This document shows, piece after piece, positions 22,710 through 34,335 of a stretch of 64,000 nt of DNA (its first letter is position 1; every line of letters begins with the position of its first letter). The DNA is taken from assembly GCA_033220425.1 (NCBI GenBank), contig CM065650.1, forward strand, positions 4,526,001-4,590,000. Direction: 5' to 3'. This DNA is from Lepraria neglecta (Eukaryota > Ascomycota > Lecanoromycetes > Lecanorales > Stereocaulaceae). A model generated the notes under the pieces. It ran no database searches, was not told the DNA's origin, and saw only the letters and a program-made list of their open reading frames with translations. Made by a program: the position numbers and the translations under genes.

Positions 22710-24398
22710 ATGGACCAATCATATAATGCCGTTGAGGGAAGGATCCAAGAAGCTATTGACGCCATTCGCACGCGTCAGAATACTAGTCGCCGCGCTATTG
22801 CTAAAGAATTTGATATCCCTATAAAGAACGCCTCCGTTCGCGACTTAATGGACATCTACCTAAATCAGCAGTACGGGGGCTTCATAACAGGGCATTAAAG
22901 CCTGATCAGGACCTCGCCCTACGCCTATACCTTCAGAAGCTTGATGAAATGGGGCCCCCAGCGCGCCGGCATATGATACAACGTACTGCGAACACTATCC
23001 TACGCCAAAGTGGACCTCTCGCGATTCTTCAAAAACAACTCGACTCCCAGTGGGCCAAACGGTGGCTCGATCGCTAGCCGGACTTCTATAAGATCAGACG
23101 AAAGCCTATTGCAGCAGCGCGGAAGAATACGGAGGATATGGAGCTACTATAGGCGCATTTCCAGCGCTATAAAGAGTTATGCGGGCAATATGGGATACAA
23201 CTAGCAGATCGATGGAATTTCGACGAGACAGGCTTCCGTGTTGGGATGGGACGAGATGATTGGATAATCACTATGGATCCTACACGTCGAGCGTACTTAA
23301 AGAACCCTGAAAACCGCGAGTCGCTTTCTGCGGTGGAGTGTATTAATGGGGTTGGGCAGGATATTCCACTAATGCTTATTATCTCTGGCGTCAATATCCT
23401 TATACCGTGGTTCTTTAACGACTTAGCAGATGATCTATTAGTAGCAACTTCTAAATCTGGGAACGCAGATGATTGGATATCGCTACAGTGGATTAAGCAT
23501 TTCGACCGGTTTTCAGCGCGCTGCCAGCAGGGCGTATATCGACTGCTTATTATGGACGGCTACGGTTCCCACCATACAAAGGAATTCCTAGATTTCTGCG
23601 AGGAGAAGATGATAATAACGCTCGCATTACCATCCCATACAACGCACCTACTGTAACCGCTAGATGTATGTGTTTTCCAGCCACTGAAGCACTGGCACGC
23701 GGAAGCTATAGAGAACTCGGTCCAAATGGGAGATGAGACCTTTACTAAGGTAGGATTTCTGAATGTCTTTAATGGGTTCCGCCAGCAGGCTTTTAAAAGA
23801 ACGACTATTAAGTCAGCCTGGAAAAAAGCAGGCCTTATTCCATATGATCCATCAATAGTACTCGATAAAGTACACGAAATGCTTCCACCCCCGCGGCCAG
23901 CAACCCCCCCCAGCGCAACCATTCCAACCATTAGCGGAGACACCCCGAACTGCCCGCCAGATAGCGGAAGCTGGCGCTGAATTATGGATGCATCCAGATC
24001 TACCGGAGGACCTACAGCGGAGTATTATGCGATTTGCTAAAGGCGCATGCGCTAGTACACGCAAGGGAGAGTTGATGGAGGAATGATTTAGTATGCAGAT
24101 TCAGGCGGAAAAAGCTCGCAAAGCACGCAAAGCTGCAGCTAACAGGGTCCTTTCTACGGGGGGCGTACTATATGCGCATGAAGCACGGTCAATGACTAGG
24201 GATCGCCTTAAGGAGGAACTGCGGGCAGCAGAACGGGCAGCTGCATGGGATAAAAGGTATACTACGGCGCTGAGTAAGGTGATGAGGGCCACTAAAAGCT
24301 ACCGGCAGGAGCTTGAATATCGGATGAAAGGCAGGGTTAGGCGCTGGAAAGTAGTCCTTAAGGAACTACGTCAAAAAACGCCTTATTATGTAGTGTAG
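22710..24398 (+). pseudogene. pogo/Fot1-like DDE transposase, decayed
   Basis: The reading starts at ATG 22710 with a helix-turn-helix N-terminus (EGRIQEAIDAIRTRQNTSRR, then AIAKEFDIP). After a frame change near 22890 it continues with a CENP-B/Tc5-like segment (ALKPDQDLALRLYLQKLDEM). The DDE_1 core follows: RWNFDETGFRVGMG, LLIMDGYGSHHTKEF and LPSHTTHLL, with the expected order of acidic residues. A charged C-terminal tail ends at 24398. In-frame stops at 23075-23077 (TAG), 23150-23152 (TAG) and 23654-23656 (TAA) fall where Gln codons are likely. This fits C-to-T change at CpA as in repeat-induced point mutation. The copy is inactive. Confidence 0.8.
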
Positions 24399-24408
24399 TC
24401 AATAAAAT

Positions 24409-24426
24409 GCGTTCTATGGCTGAATG
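24409..24426 (-). repeat. right inverted repeat of the Fot1/pogo element
   Basis: GCGTTCTATGGCTGAATG, exact reverse complement of 22649-22666. It starts 10 bp after the transposase frame ends. Confidence 0.85.
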
Positions 24427-24446
24427 GTACACAGAACTAGAGTCCA

Positions 24447-25116
24447 TATCATAGACAGCCGTCCTGCTTATCTTAAACCATCAGTTCTGAGGCTCCAAAT
24501 AGCTATATATTTTGTGGTACTTGTGGACTCCCGGCCACTACTTCCGTCCACCCACCTCGGCGTATACCAATGGTTTTCGAAACATACTCTTACTTTAAAG
24601 CACCTATTCGTTCTTCCCGCGCTTGTTTCGAAGTCGGATGTCAATCCTCGAACATTGTGCGCATTAAGCGTATATAGACCTTGCTAAGACCAAATCCTTC
24701 ACTTTCAATTAATAGTTGTAAGGATGAATACAGCCATAAGCAACAACAATGAGCTCACGTACATCTATCGCAAAGCATGCTGGAGGCGGCGACGGCGAAC
24801 ATCTCGTTTTGCCTGTGCAGCCTTCATGGACTCCTTGGACCTTGGACGATCTATTCTCTTGTTTTCCCACTTCTAGGGGAAGATGCCCTCAGGAATAGCT
24901 TTAAACTGGCTTCCCCTATTTGCTTCTTCATCCTCGGTCTTTCCGTCCCCGTGATCCTCGCTCCCGCATTCATTCTCTCGTCGCTTGCCACAAATATATT
25001 ATCAGCCGTATACTCAGCCCTTCTCTGACCCTACGGCGCACCGCAAAGACGGTCAATGTTCCACCGCTGCTCATGTACGCCATATGCAGGAGGGGGAAAT
25101 GTTGAACAGAGTAAGC
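24447..25116. other. intergenic, no supported gene
   Basis: A short plus-strand frame from ATG 24749 (MSSRTSIAKHAGGGDGEHLV) looks mildly coding but stops after about 48 codons. A hydrophobic frame over 24777-25028 has no recognisable family. Nothing firm can be called. Confidence 0.3.
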
Positions 25117-25690
25117 TCATGAGCCGGCACGAGAAGGGAGCAAAGTCCTGTACAACAAATCCTCCCGCTTCTGAAGACTCTGGGCTTGCCCCAATTTTTC
25201 CGGCCTATATTCCAAAAACACAAATATCTCCGATAAACCTGTCTCTTGACAACGTCTGAGCTGTGCGATGTGGGGAGGCAGGAATGGGAGGCACGGTGCC
25301 TCTTGCTTGATTTTTCGATAAAAGGCGTAGTTTCGAGTGGGGTTGAGGAGCTCGAAGAGGTTTTGCGAATTGGCTTCATCACAACTGGCTTCTCGTAGAG
25401 CTTGTAGAAAAGCAAACAAGGAATTGAAGTTTCGCCTTTCACGCAGGAGCTATTATCGAAGTCAGCTAATGTATGAATCTGGGCATAGAACTCACCTTGC
25501 AAACATCTATGACCTTATGGATCAGGCGGGGGTGAGGAATGAGAAATTCGGATATCGCTAAACACTGTCTGTCCCATCGACGATTCATACGCTGGAAGCG
25601 AGCAACTTCATCGATTATGCTCTGAGGAGTGAGTGAGCGGAATGCGGCCAGATCACGGTCGATCGGTGGGTTTGGTTGTCAGACACCCGA
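25117..25690 (-). pseudogene. RasGEF (CDC25-homology) domain fragment
   Basis: On the minus strand one exon-like piece reads DLAAFRSLTPQSIIDEVARF, then MNRRWDRQCLAISEFLIPHP and RLIHKVIDVCK. After a normal-looking intron (GTGAGT ... AATAG, about 25506-25461) the next piece reads LLRERRNFNSLFAFLQALRE, then NLFELLNPTRNYAFYRKIKQ and PCLPFLPPHIAQLRR. This is the core of a Ras guanine-nucleotide exchange domain, in the right order. The N-terminal exchanger motif and the last helices are absent, and no start codon or long upstream frame was found. It is best read as a truncated copy of a RasGEF gene. A short functional gene is unlikely. Confidence 0.6.
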
Positions 25691-25699
25691 AGTACGAAC

Positions 25700-26382
25700 C
25701 CCGAATAATTTACCTTGACCCTTTGGTACTGGAGGTTGCCGCCGGTTATTTTTAATGTTTGGCTTTGCTTGACCGCAGGCCATATCGATTGGAATAAGGT
25801 GGCAGATCTTTATGTAGCCGCTGGTGTGAAACAGCTACGAGATAGTTGCAGGAAGGGTTGATAGAAGATGTGGCCAAGCGGCGGGAAAAGTCTTGGCAAG
25901 ATGCACTACTCTCAATTAGCGCCCACCTTGGACCCCGCAGCGAGCTAGTCATAACTCTCTCAGACTCAGCCGATCCAGCTTTCAGTCAGAATTGCTGTTC
26001 TGGGAACGTGTGGTTCGAATTTACGGGCTCGCTAAGCCCGCAGGCCAGATCGATCGAACGAGAGGTTAGGAGATGAAACAAGTTTGAGTCACAACCACTA
26101 GCTCCCTCCAAGGTTCCTTGTACGGGATCTTTAGTTCTATTGGTGACCGATTCAATTGAATGTATGCGGAACGATGATAGTTCACTTGTTGTTACACGCG
26201 AGGACAATATTTGCATTTCAAACGCTATAAGAAAATATGCCTCTGCAGTCCTCGCAGTGGCTTTCCCAGCCTCTGACTCCAAGAGAACTACCGCGCAGAT
26301 GGTAGGTAGCGCGTGGGAATTGCTTTCCACCAACTAAATTCGTGGCAATCGTCGAGAAAGCACTCATTGAATAGACCCCACT
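25700..26382. other. intergenic, no supported gene
   Basis: Short frames occur on both strands (plus 25846-26076 and 26140-26337, minus 25986-26333) without recognisable domains. This could hold 5' remains of the RasGEF locus. Confidence 0.3.
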
Positions 26383-27445
26383 TTAGATGACATCGATAGC
26401 GCTATCGATATGGGTCGTAGATTCTCTCCTACATCCAATCGCCTGCGTGATCCATCCCATATCGGTCACGGCAGATGATGAGCCCTGCGCAAATTCAACG
26501 AGATGATGTGGAGGTACGAGATCCCGAAAACAGTTGAGATATGCTAGGAGTGAACGCAGAGTGGAGCGAAAGGCGTCGACGTCATACTGGTCACAAGCAA
26601 CCTCAAGGGGGACAAGACGCGCCTTTACCACTCCACGAGATTGCTCAGAGAGCGAATCGTCGATGAAGAGGCTCAGGTCGTTGAACAGCCTATGTAGCGT
26701 CATAGGCGGAGGACTTTCACTCATCATCAATCTAGACAATGATAAGGTGGTGCGAATTGGACATCCCAGCTTATCAACAAACTCCGCTTGCCTGACCCGT
26801 ATGGTTGAGAAAGGACGAAAGATCTGCTCGGCGATGTCATTGAAATCGCGAGGATCAGCGAACGTAACGTGGCTTCCAGGGTCGAATAAATCCTCATCCC
26901 AAAGTTCAAGTCGAACCTTCAATTTATTTAAATTCGGAATCTCACGAAGGATATCGGATATAAACCTGAAGATTGTGTCGGGCACATCCTTCGGGATCTC
27001 TATGATGTTGAAGCTTGACGGTGACATCCCAATTTGTGAAGCGTTGAGCGATTGCCACACCAAGATCATGTAGAGGTATAAGATCATTGAGACATGTGAC
27101 AATGGAGCATTCGTCATCGTGCCATAGCGTTATAGTAGCCGTTGCAGTATTTTGACGATATAGAATTTCGTACCCTTGGTCATAGACTTGTCGACATACA
27201 ACCAAGATAGCTGGATAGATTTTAAAGGTCTTTTTAAAGTGTCTCTTGGAAATGTGTTTATGATTGTCATCGCTCTTCTCCCCCAGTGGCTCGGAGGAGT
27301 AAAGAAGATTTTGTAGTATCCGAACTCTGAGCTCGCGAGGCAGCTGCAGCAGTGGGCATCCTTTGTGGCTAGTCTGCTCTAATCTTGTTGTGGAAGATGT
27401 ATTGTAAGGATTTTGGGTTGGAGTTGATGAGCGCTTTCGCTTCAT
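26383..27445 (-). pseudogene. 2EXR/F-box-like fungal protein with a frame break
   Basis: The first frame, from ATG 27445, has a basic start and the segment LLQLPRELRVRILQNLLYSS. AILVVCRQVYDQGYEILYRQ and NTATATITLW follow, the pattern of fungal 2EXR-type domains. Coherent coding then shifts to another frame at about 26990-27050. It continues as FRFISDILREIPNLNKLKVR, LELWDEDLF and on to a stop at 26383, keeping the helix-rich C-terminal half such genes have. I found no intron that joins the two frames: a 54-nt candidate leaves the frame unchanged and hits a stop. A single-base change is the likeliest cause, though an unrecognised intron or a sequencing error is possible. The function of the family is not known. 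Confidence 0.6.
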
Positions 27446-28500
27446 GTTGCATTCTCAATAGCCTGGCGATGAGATGAATGTGTTAGCTGAATTCAAGAGA
27501 TATCTGAAGTAATTGAAAGTTCTTGACGGGCTACCTACAGGATGAACGTATCTGTATGTTGCAGCTGGGATAATCCCCAGCAGCGCTTTTTAGAGTAGGA
27601 GCGATAAGAATGATGAAAGTGTTTTTCCCAGGCGAGTCTGATTTGCAGGGCGCGCGGATAGGGCTGAAATTAGCCTATCAGCGGGATCAGCAAATAGCGC
27701 CCACTAACAGATCGCATTCAGCAACTTCAGCAGCGCCATCGACGGCAGCGACTCCCCCGGAGCACCATCAACACCAGCTGAAAATGGACCCCGGAATCGT
27801 GCGATTGGGCCCAAATTCTCACGGAGGTGACACCCGTAGTTACCCTGAGGATTTAGTTATGGTGTCGCGGTGTCGCAATCATTGCGCGCGGTCGCATAAC
27901 TTCGGGACCCGTTGCTGATCCTGCTGATTTCTCGGCCCGCAATTGACATGGGATGTAGACCCTGATTTGGCTACGGCCTGCTAATAGCGCTGAACTAGCT
28001 GTGACGCTTATGAGTAGTAGGGGGGTACGACTTTCTGCCGGTCAACGGGATAGAGCCTTCATTCTTAACTTATAAGTACACCTTCGCTATTAGTTACGTT
28101 AGTCGCATGTAGCTTTTATTTAACGTCAACTCTTTAGTCTCAAATAATATTTACGTATCTTTAACATCGCGCAAGCTACCAGGAGGTCACCGTTAGTTCA
28201 TGCATTTAGGTTGTTAATAAACTGTAATGCTATACCGAAGATGGTAAGATACTCGCCCCCACCCCTCTTTTCAGGCATTAAAATCGATAGTGGTATATTG
28301 GCATGCACTAAGCCTTTCTAAGTTATTCACGCGAGGTCAGGGAACTAATCCGAATGACAATCTGTCCTCAAGTTGCTCCTTATTAAATTATACTTTGTCG
28401 CTTTCTTGTATAAGGCTTTGTCCTCTTGTCTAAGACCTGAGCATCCTAGTGCCTAATCTGCTACCCTCCCACCAACTCGTCATCTGATATCCGGTGCAAG
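27446..28500. other. AT-rich intergenic region
   Basis: About 1 kb without a convincing gene. The plus frame at 27610-27918 is low-complexity, and the region 27950-28450 is AT-rich and stop-rich in all frames, perhaps an old repeat. The last 50 bp are the 5' flank of the glycosyltransferase. Confidence 0.35.
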
Positions 28501-29514
28501 ATGATAGGTTTTAATAATCTATCCTCTAAGGCTTACATGTACATCCTCACCTTCATCACCCTTTGTCTTGTTCTCTTCTCCGCCCGCTCCTTCCTCTCCA
28601 TCCCCAACGTCTATAACGCAGCCTCAACCTCCTTTTCCTCCCTAACCACCACCTCAACCTCTTCGCCTGGGTATACAACCCATCCTCCCTGGCTCCTCAT
28701 TACCTCATCCTCCTCCTCCGACTTCCAACGGCGGCTCCTCGTCCGCTGGACCTGGGTCTCCCTCTTCCAACACTCCGGTATCTTCGACCATATCTTCGCC
28801 GTCTCTAGCACCGACCCCGTCCTCCTCCCCATCATCAAGAAGGAGAACGATACCTTTGGCGATATTCTCCTCCTGGACGATATTAAAGACACCACCTGGA
28901 CAGCAAACCACATCAAGCCGTTTGAATTCTTCAAGAAGGTCACAAATAAAGGGTGGAAGGGGAGGACATATGATTTCGTGTCGAAAGTGGATCAGGATAG
29001 TTTTGTCGATCCGGTGCGAACATGGAATAAATATCTAAAGGGGAGAATGCGCGTATCGGGGACCGAAGAGGATCGGCTGATGTTGAGTATGCCGCACGAA
29101 GCATTCTGCGAGTGCCCTGCCCCGCAAGGTGGGTTCTACACCTTGAGCTGGGATCTCGCGAAGCTGATCGCGCGTTTGTATGATGGCATGGAGAAACCGG
29201 AGAACATCGGGCAGGAGGACTGTATGGTTGGGAGGTTTCCGACCGATGCGGGCGAGCAATATGAGTTCATGTCTATGGATAAGGAGGAGTCATTTGATGT
29301 TGTGGGCGAGAAGGGGAGTGCTATCGCGAGGGATTGGAGCAAGGATCAGGTTGAAAGAGGGCACTTAGAAGAGCTGGAAAATGTGGTATTTCTGCATCAG
29401 ATGAAGGAGGAATGGAAGTGGTTGGCTGTCAAGGATTTGTTTGATGAGGATGGTTGGGCGCCGAATAGAAGTTCGGGAGGATCAAATCTGACGAGTCTGC
29501 ATGCTCATACTTGA
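28501..29514 (+). CDS. type II membrane glycosyltransferase, GT31 (beta-1,3-galactosyltransferase)-like
   Basis: A single-exon gene of 337 residues. A cytoplasmic stub of about 11 residues precedes one membrane segment (AYMYILTFITLCLVLFSA), giving type II topology with a luminal, presumably Golgi, catalytic domain. A Ser/Thr-rich stem follows. The catalytic part shows DILLLDDIKDTTW, a stretch with YDFVSKVDQDSFVDP that matches the DxD metal and donor motif region (here DQD), and QEDCMVGRF like the later acidic motif of GT31 enzymes. GT31 members transfer galactose or related sugars to glycoproteins or glycolipids. The acceptor cannot be told. Confidence 0.72.
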   Translation: MIGFNNLSSKAYMYILTFITLCLVLFSARSFLSIPNVYNAASTSFSSLTTTSTSSPGYTTHPPWLLITSSSSSDFQRRLLVRWTWVSLFQHSGIFDHIFAVSSTDPVLLPIIKKENDTFGDILLLDDIKDTTWTANHIKPFEFFKKVTNKGWKGRTYDFVSKVDQDSFVDPVRTWNKYLKGRMRVSGTEEDRLMLSMPHEAFCECPAPQGGFYTLSWDLAKLIARLYDGMEKPENIGQEDCMVGRFPTDAGEQYEFMSMDKEESFDVVGEKGSAIARDWSKDQVERGHLEELENVVFLHQMKEEWKWLAVKDLFDEDGWAPNRSSGGSNLTSLHAHT

Positions 29515-29917
29515 CTAGAGAACTAATAATTCTTAGTTCTGTATTTTCGACGCCTTCAGCTTTTGTTGCGCTTGACTTGCGCTCGTAAGCCGTGCCACCT
29601 GTCTCGGTATTGGCCTAAAAATATTGTCCGGCCAATCCAAACAGTAGACATCATAATTGTCGCGGCAGTAGACGGCTGCAAATCTTGACGTATTACTGCT
29701 CTCGACGATGTCTCCGTCCGCGTCCGTAAAGGATCATTGGGGTTACTTATTCCTATTGCTTTCTGGAGGACCAGCACGCCTTGCTCTTCATCAGCCGTCC
29801 ATGCACGCTTGCACCTCAGTACCAGCCGTCAATGTCACTAGGGCCGTAGCCTCCTGATTCCTTATCTTAGCTCAGGCCTGGTGAAGCAGACAGATTCTGC
29901 GAAGCCCATTGCGAATA
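29515..29917. other. 3' flank of the glycosyltransferase
   Basis: About 400 bp without a supported gene. It ends in TA 29916-29917, the left target duplication of the MITE. Confidence 0.35.
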
Positions 29918-30204
29918 GAAGAAATCACCCCCTAAGCGTCCATACCCTCTAAGCGTCCATCATGCTCTAACACTCCAGATACGAGCTTTGGTAACAAACC
30001 TTTGACGTATCAAATTGTATATTTAATATCTGCTTTTTTTGTACCAAAAGTTTTATCAATACTTCTCTAGTTGTTAAGTTATAAAAGTTTGCTGGTTCCT
30101 TCCCTAAATGACCCTTAGAGTCACGCCCCGGAAGCGGTTTCTAGGCGTCAGCCTTACAAGACTGGACGCTTAGGGGGTATAGACGCTTAGAGGGTGATTT
30201 CTTC
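29918..30204. mobile_element. 287-bp MITE with TA target duplication
   Basis: Long inverted repeats of about 42 bp (29918-29959 and 30163-30204, a few mismatches) flank a core without coding capacity. The left end begins GAAGAAATCACCCCCTAAGC and the right end is its complement. TA at 29916-29917 and 30205-30206 marks the target duplication of Tc1/mariner-superfamily elements. Each inverted repeat holds TAAGCGTCCA twice, at positions 16-25 and 33-42 from the tip, 17 bp apart. No transposase is present, so it would have been moved in trans. The high identity of the arms suggests a fairly young insertion. Confidence 0.85.
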
Positions 30205-30554
30205 TAGTCTTCGTTTCCTTTATCCAAGTATCTACGACTTTGAGAAGCTACTATTTCGTAGTTAGTATTAGCTGAAAATAGATTCGGAAAATTACTCCCT
30301 CTAGCAGTGCAACGAATACTTTGAGCGTCGTGCTAATTCAAGGCGGCGGGACCGGCGACCAGAGGAGGGTCAGCTCGAAGCAGATTTAAATCACCTTGGC
30401 GAATGTATCAAAAATATCTTTAGCAGCTATAGCTAGGTACGAGGCAGCTAATTCAAGCTCCCTTGTACTACGCCCTATCTATTACGGAGAGCCAGTATAG
30501 GCTCCTCCCTTGATAATCCCCCTTACTAGACCCTCAACTTTTGGATAACCGTGT

Positions 30555-30683
30555 GGGAGTACTCCCCTTACGAGTACTCCCTCGAGGAGTGCTCCCCCAA
30601 CGACCCTCAACTCTTGGACGTGGGAGTACGTGCAGGGGGTGTGCTCCCCACCATCGGAAGATTTACTCGTAGGGAGTACTCCC
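30555..30683. repeat. cluster of GGGAGTACTCCC palindromes
   Basis: The perfect 12-bp palindrome GGGAGTACTCCC occurs at 30555-30566 and 30672-30683. Degenerate GAGTACTCCC and GGAGTGCTCCC copies lie between, and GGGAGTACTTC follows at about 30717. The origin is unknown. Confidence 0.6.
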
Positions 30684-31403
30684 CATTGATAGCTCCAAAA
30701 ACCGAGGGGGATGTTAGGGAGTACTTCTCTGGCGAGCATTGGCTTTCTACAGGCCGAACCCACAAAATCACCTGCAGCAGTGTGGGGACAATACTTATGT
30801 TATTCCTCATGTCCATCTGTAATCTGCAAGGTGGCTTTCCAAAGCTCGTGACAGGAGCATCTAGTCCGCAAATCAGGGATTCTAGAAGGTTCTTTCGGAT
30901 AGCCTTATGCACGCCTGCACCTGAACTGTAGGTTGCTTTCTAATTTTATACAGTATTTGAACTTGTGTACCTTTTATATACCTTTTATATACCTTTTAAG
31001 CTTGTATACCCTTCGAGTTTATATACTTTAATCTTGCATACTCTCGAAGTTTATACCCTCGAAGATACAACCTTCGAGCACCGTCTCAGGATGCCCCTTA
31101 CTCTCACAGTGCCAGAATCGGAGCGCAGGTGTCCGGCTCTAATACCGGCGCGGGGTGTTACGAACGTGTCCCTTGCGTACGGGGTATCGTCCAATGGATT
31201 GTTCTCACTGGGATGGGTGTGCAGGACACAAGAGTATGAAGCAGGCTTCAAGTAGTACTAAGCTGGTCTGGTATATGATGAGATATGTTCAGTGCCTAGT
31301 AAAGAGATCTATCGCATGTAGTTCAGATACGAAAGGAAGGTTGAGCACGATGCTCCAAGTGGTGAGCAGTGCTCTACGACATAGAAAACCATGCCAAGAC
31401 CTC

Positions 31404-31480
31404 CATGATCAAGCTGATCATACTTGATGCCAAGCCTTTCATGATCATAATGATCAGACCATGATCAAGCTGATCATACT
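31404..31480. repeat. 21-bp GATC-rich direct repeat
   Basis: CATGATCAAGCTGATCATAC plus a final T occurs exactly at 31404-31424 and 31460-31480, with a shorter echo near 31756-31770. Each copy is nearly self-complementary around AAGCT. Confidence 0.7.
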
Positions 31481-31586
31481 GGGCCAAGCCCGTTCGACAA
31501 TGTTCGACAACCATGCGTTCAATGTAGCATGGTTGCGGCTTATAACACGGGGCAAACATTAGTAATCGACATCCCGGCGTGGTAAA

Positions 31587-31996
31587 TGTTACGACGCTAG
31601 GCTAGGGCAATCTAGCAAATGCTAGGATTGGCCAGAAGACAGTTAAGTCAGCACTGTCTAGCGCTGCTAGATCCGGCAAGAAGGGGCTTGGCAATAGTGA
31701 TCACAATAATCAGTGAATCTGATTGGCCAGGGATGATCATTATGTTCATGGAGTAATCAAGCTGATCAAGGAGTCTTGGTTTATATATACGGGCTCCTTG
31801 TGTTCAACTCATGTACTAGACTACAGTATAGACTACTCAATAAGATATATCTTCTTACGAGACCTTGTCTATCAAATCATTGTATCTTTGTTCTATTGGC
31901 TGCTCAGCATTAGAGATGAAAGGCTTGGCAGGGTTTCGTTGACCAAACCCTAACTTTGTAAGCCCAGCCAGCTACTGAAGGTACGACTAACCAACA
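31587..31996 (+). mobile_element. LTR-like fossil (solo LTR, perhaps Copia type)
   Basis: The stretch starts TGTTACGACG and ends CCAACA. It holds a TATA-like TTTATATATA about halfway, followed by a pyrimidine-rich tail, as fungal LTRs do. No internal coding region is attached and I see no clear target duplication. It is best treated as an old solo LTR fragment. The family assignment is tentative. Confidence 0.35.
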
Positions 31997-32121
31997 ATAT
32001 TAATCTACCTTAGCGATCTCATCACTCGAACGTTCTTGTTTTCCTTGCTTCACATCTGGCACAGCCACAGCCCCAGCCCCTCGAATCCTTCGGAGCATCA
32101 GCGCCTTGCCGGCCGCATCTA

Positions 32122-32992
32122 TGAGCACTGAGAAGAAAGCTCTCAACTTTCCGCTTTTCAAGCATGACTAGCACCCGCTAAACTTCGAGCCAATGCGAAC
32201 TCCTAGCGCCATCGCATACAACCTCTGGAGAAGGGAGATCATAATGCAGGAAGGATGCGAAGAGCTTAGGTGGGGCATCTGCGATCAGCCCGCCTCCAAT
32301 ACTATCATTTTGTTCATCTGTAAAATCTTTCGTTCGAAAATCAGGATGGATTAATGACTGACACGGTCCTTAGCTAGGTAGACTCATCAGAGCAGGCCGC
32401 AGGCCAGCAATTGGCCACAAAGCTACCAGAAAACATCACAGTTCTCCTGTCCAAAGAGCCAGAGATTTTCCATCTACTCTCGGTGAGGCACCAATTGCAT
32501 CAGCTCGTGAGGCCTCCATGTTTCGAAGCCGTCTTTTTCTACTGCCCGACCTCGAGCAATGATAGACATCACTTCGAGCACTACTAATGGTCCTTTGCAA
32601 AGTGCAAACCCCCGACCCTCAAAAGGCTCCATTTCCCTGCTAACACTGCCAGCACTCTTGATGCCGGCGCCTTCGTCGATACTCAAGGAACCGTGTTTCA
32701 CCTTGGCTCAGTAGGACAAGAATGTGGTGGCACCTGGAGCTCTCACCCCATTAATGTCGACGGCCAAGAAAGCGACGTCTCCATCGGTTTCTTGTATTGG
32801 AATGATGTCGCAGCACGGAGAGAGTGGTACGAAGATTACTCAAAAATGTCCTATGACGAGCTGGGATGGAGAGTTGATGGGCTGAGAAAGATGGCGTCGC
32901 TTGGCGTAGAATCTTATTGTTTACTATTGGGAAAGAACATAAAAGATTGGGTACGTAGGAATGAGCGGTGGGGTTTCCAGAAGGTGGGGTGA
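32122..32992 (+). pseudogene. dimeric alpha/beta-barrel (ABM-like) protein, decayed
   Basis: ATG 32122 opens MSTEKKALNFP but stops at TAG after 16 codons. Coding then resumes as FEPMRTPSAIAYNLWRREII, with WGICDQPASNTIILFI, and an intron-like GTAAAA...CTAG gap near 32320-32378. VDSSEQAAGQQLATKLPENI follows. After another stop the frame runs LHFPANTASTLDAGAF, then SVSIGFLYWNDVAARREWYE-like sequence, to 32992. The repeated pattern (strand IILFI, then a W-rich helix before a second barrel half) resembles tandem antibiotic-biosynthesis-monooxygenase-like folds. I am unsure of the family. At least two in-frame stops make it a probable relic. Confidence 0.4.
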
Positions 32993-33435
32993 AGCCTGAG
33001 AAGTCGGTTGACATGAATATATCCAGAGGTATTTTGTGAGAGGTGGTTCCCAATTTCGGCCCCTTCCTCCACATCAACCTTTCCTGCTACCTGTATTACT
33101 GTTACACGGAATGTGAGTGTCCGCAAAGATCCTCGAGGACTTTACATCTCGTTTCGATTGTTCTTCTTCAATCGAATGAGGATTTGACATGTACGCTTAA
33201 ATGAGCGGCGGAGTTCCCTGGTAAATAGAGTCAAACAAGTTTTCCAAGGCTCCACTGGGCACTTGAGCCACCATCAGGCTCTTGCTTGAAATCACACCTT
33301 TCACACCAGGACACGGACCTTTCATGATCGCAACGCAGCTGAAATGGGTCTTATGCCATCCATTTCCTACATGCACAGGCTGTTCCTATTTAGACGTCTT
33401 GCCAACCAGAGTCCAATGCCCAAGCCCTTCACCCG

Positions 33436-34038
33436 ATGTCAGAATTGGCGCTGGGAAAGGACTTGGTGAAAGTGGCGAGGTTCGATCAGCACCGATGGGC
33501 AGATGCAGAACAGCTCCAAATTAAAGTCATGGAACAGGTAGTAGCCATATTAGGAGCCGAGCACCCAATCGCGCTGCAAAGCATGACACGTGGAATTGAG
33601 ACATTGGCGGAGACGGGCGAAGTTAACGAGCAGAAAAGTTGCAACTGGAAGTCTGTAAGCTGGTCGCATGGGTGGAGGGGAAGGATCACCCAGATGCACT
33701 GAAGTACCTAAACCCGCTGTGTTCCATGGGAAAGTGGGAACAAATTTTACAAACCAGCCGTCAAGTCGCCGCGGATTCTATTAATGCAATGAGGATAGGG
33801 CACCCAATCTTTCTATAGATCATCACCTGGCATTTCGTATAGAGACCTTGGGCAATGGGGTGAGGCAGAAGAGGTCCAACTGAGCTCAGGAGACTGCAGA
33901 ACAAGCCCTGGGGGAAAATCCTTCAATCACCCTATATATCATGGCTAATCTAGCCACCTCTAGATACGGTCAAGGTCACCTTGCCGAGGCCGAGGAATTG
34001 GAGACCTACGTTTTGGACGCCAGGAAGAAACTGATATG
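33436..34038 (+). pseudogene. kinesin-light-chain/NLR-type TPR repeat fragment, decayed
   Basis: The first frame reads RWADAEQLQIKVMEQVVAIL, GAEHPIALQSM and LAETGEVNE. It continues in another frame as EVCKLVAWVEGKDHPDALKY, and later GQGHLAEAEELETYVLDARK. These are the successive 42-residue tetratricopeptide units found behind NACHT or NB-ARC domains in fungal NLR-like proteins, where they sense ligands. No nucleotide-binding domain lies nearby, so this is a detached tail. Frame changes and stops (for example TAG near 33816) show decay. Confidence 0.6.
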
Positions 34039-34335
34039 AGTACTGCTCCAAGTCAACGCTGGTATTGTCTTCCATGCTGGATAAAGATACACTCTACAAA
34101 GGCGCAAGTCAAATCTCGACTACCGGTAAACACGTGTAGTAAGGTCCACCTATCTCAAAAAGCTGCGTACAAAATAATGTTTCCGAGATGCAACCAAACA
34201 GCCAAGAAGCAAAACCGAAAAACAAAACACAAAATACAAGATAACAAAACGCTAATAGCTCAAAAGATCAGAGAAAGAGACTCGCAAACATACCAAACTA
34301 ATCAAACACCGCGCCATGCACCACCCCAATCAACC

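Larger units (their letters stand above)
22627..24446 (+). mobile_element. Fot1/pogo-type DNA transposon (Tc1/mariner superfamily)
   Basis: An 18-bp perfect inverted repeat, CATTCAGCCATAGAACGC at 22649-22666 and its complement at 24409-24426, brackets a decayed DDE transposase. The similarity extends weakly outward to GGACT/AGTCC near both ends. TA at 22625-22626 and 24447-24448 would be the target-site duplication, making the element 1820 bp, a normal Fot1/pogo size. The first and last bases are inferred from the TA and weak outer match. It lies just downstream of the 198-aa gene and does not interrupt a gene I can see. Confidence 0.75.
30205..31586. other. repeat-rich intergenic region
   Basis: No intact gene. 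A short frame near 30312-30440 reads QCNEYFERRANSRRRDRRPE and may be an unrecognised coding relic. The stretch includes the GGGAGTACTCCC palindromes, a degenerate TACCTTTTATA tandem repeat at about 30968-31000, and the GATC-rich 21-bp repeat. An old, eroded accessory region is likely. Confidence 0.4.
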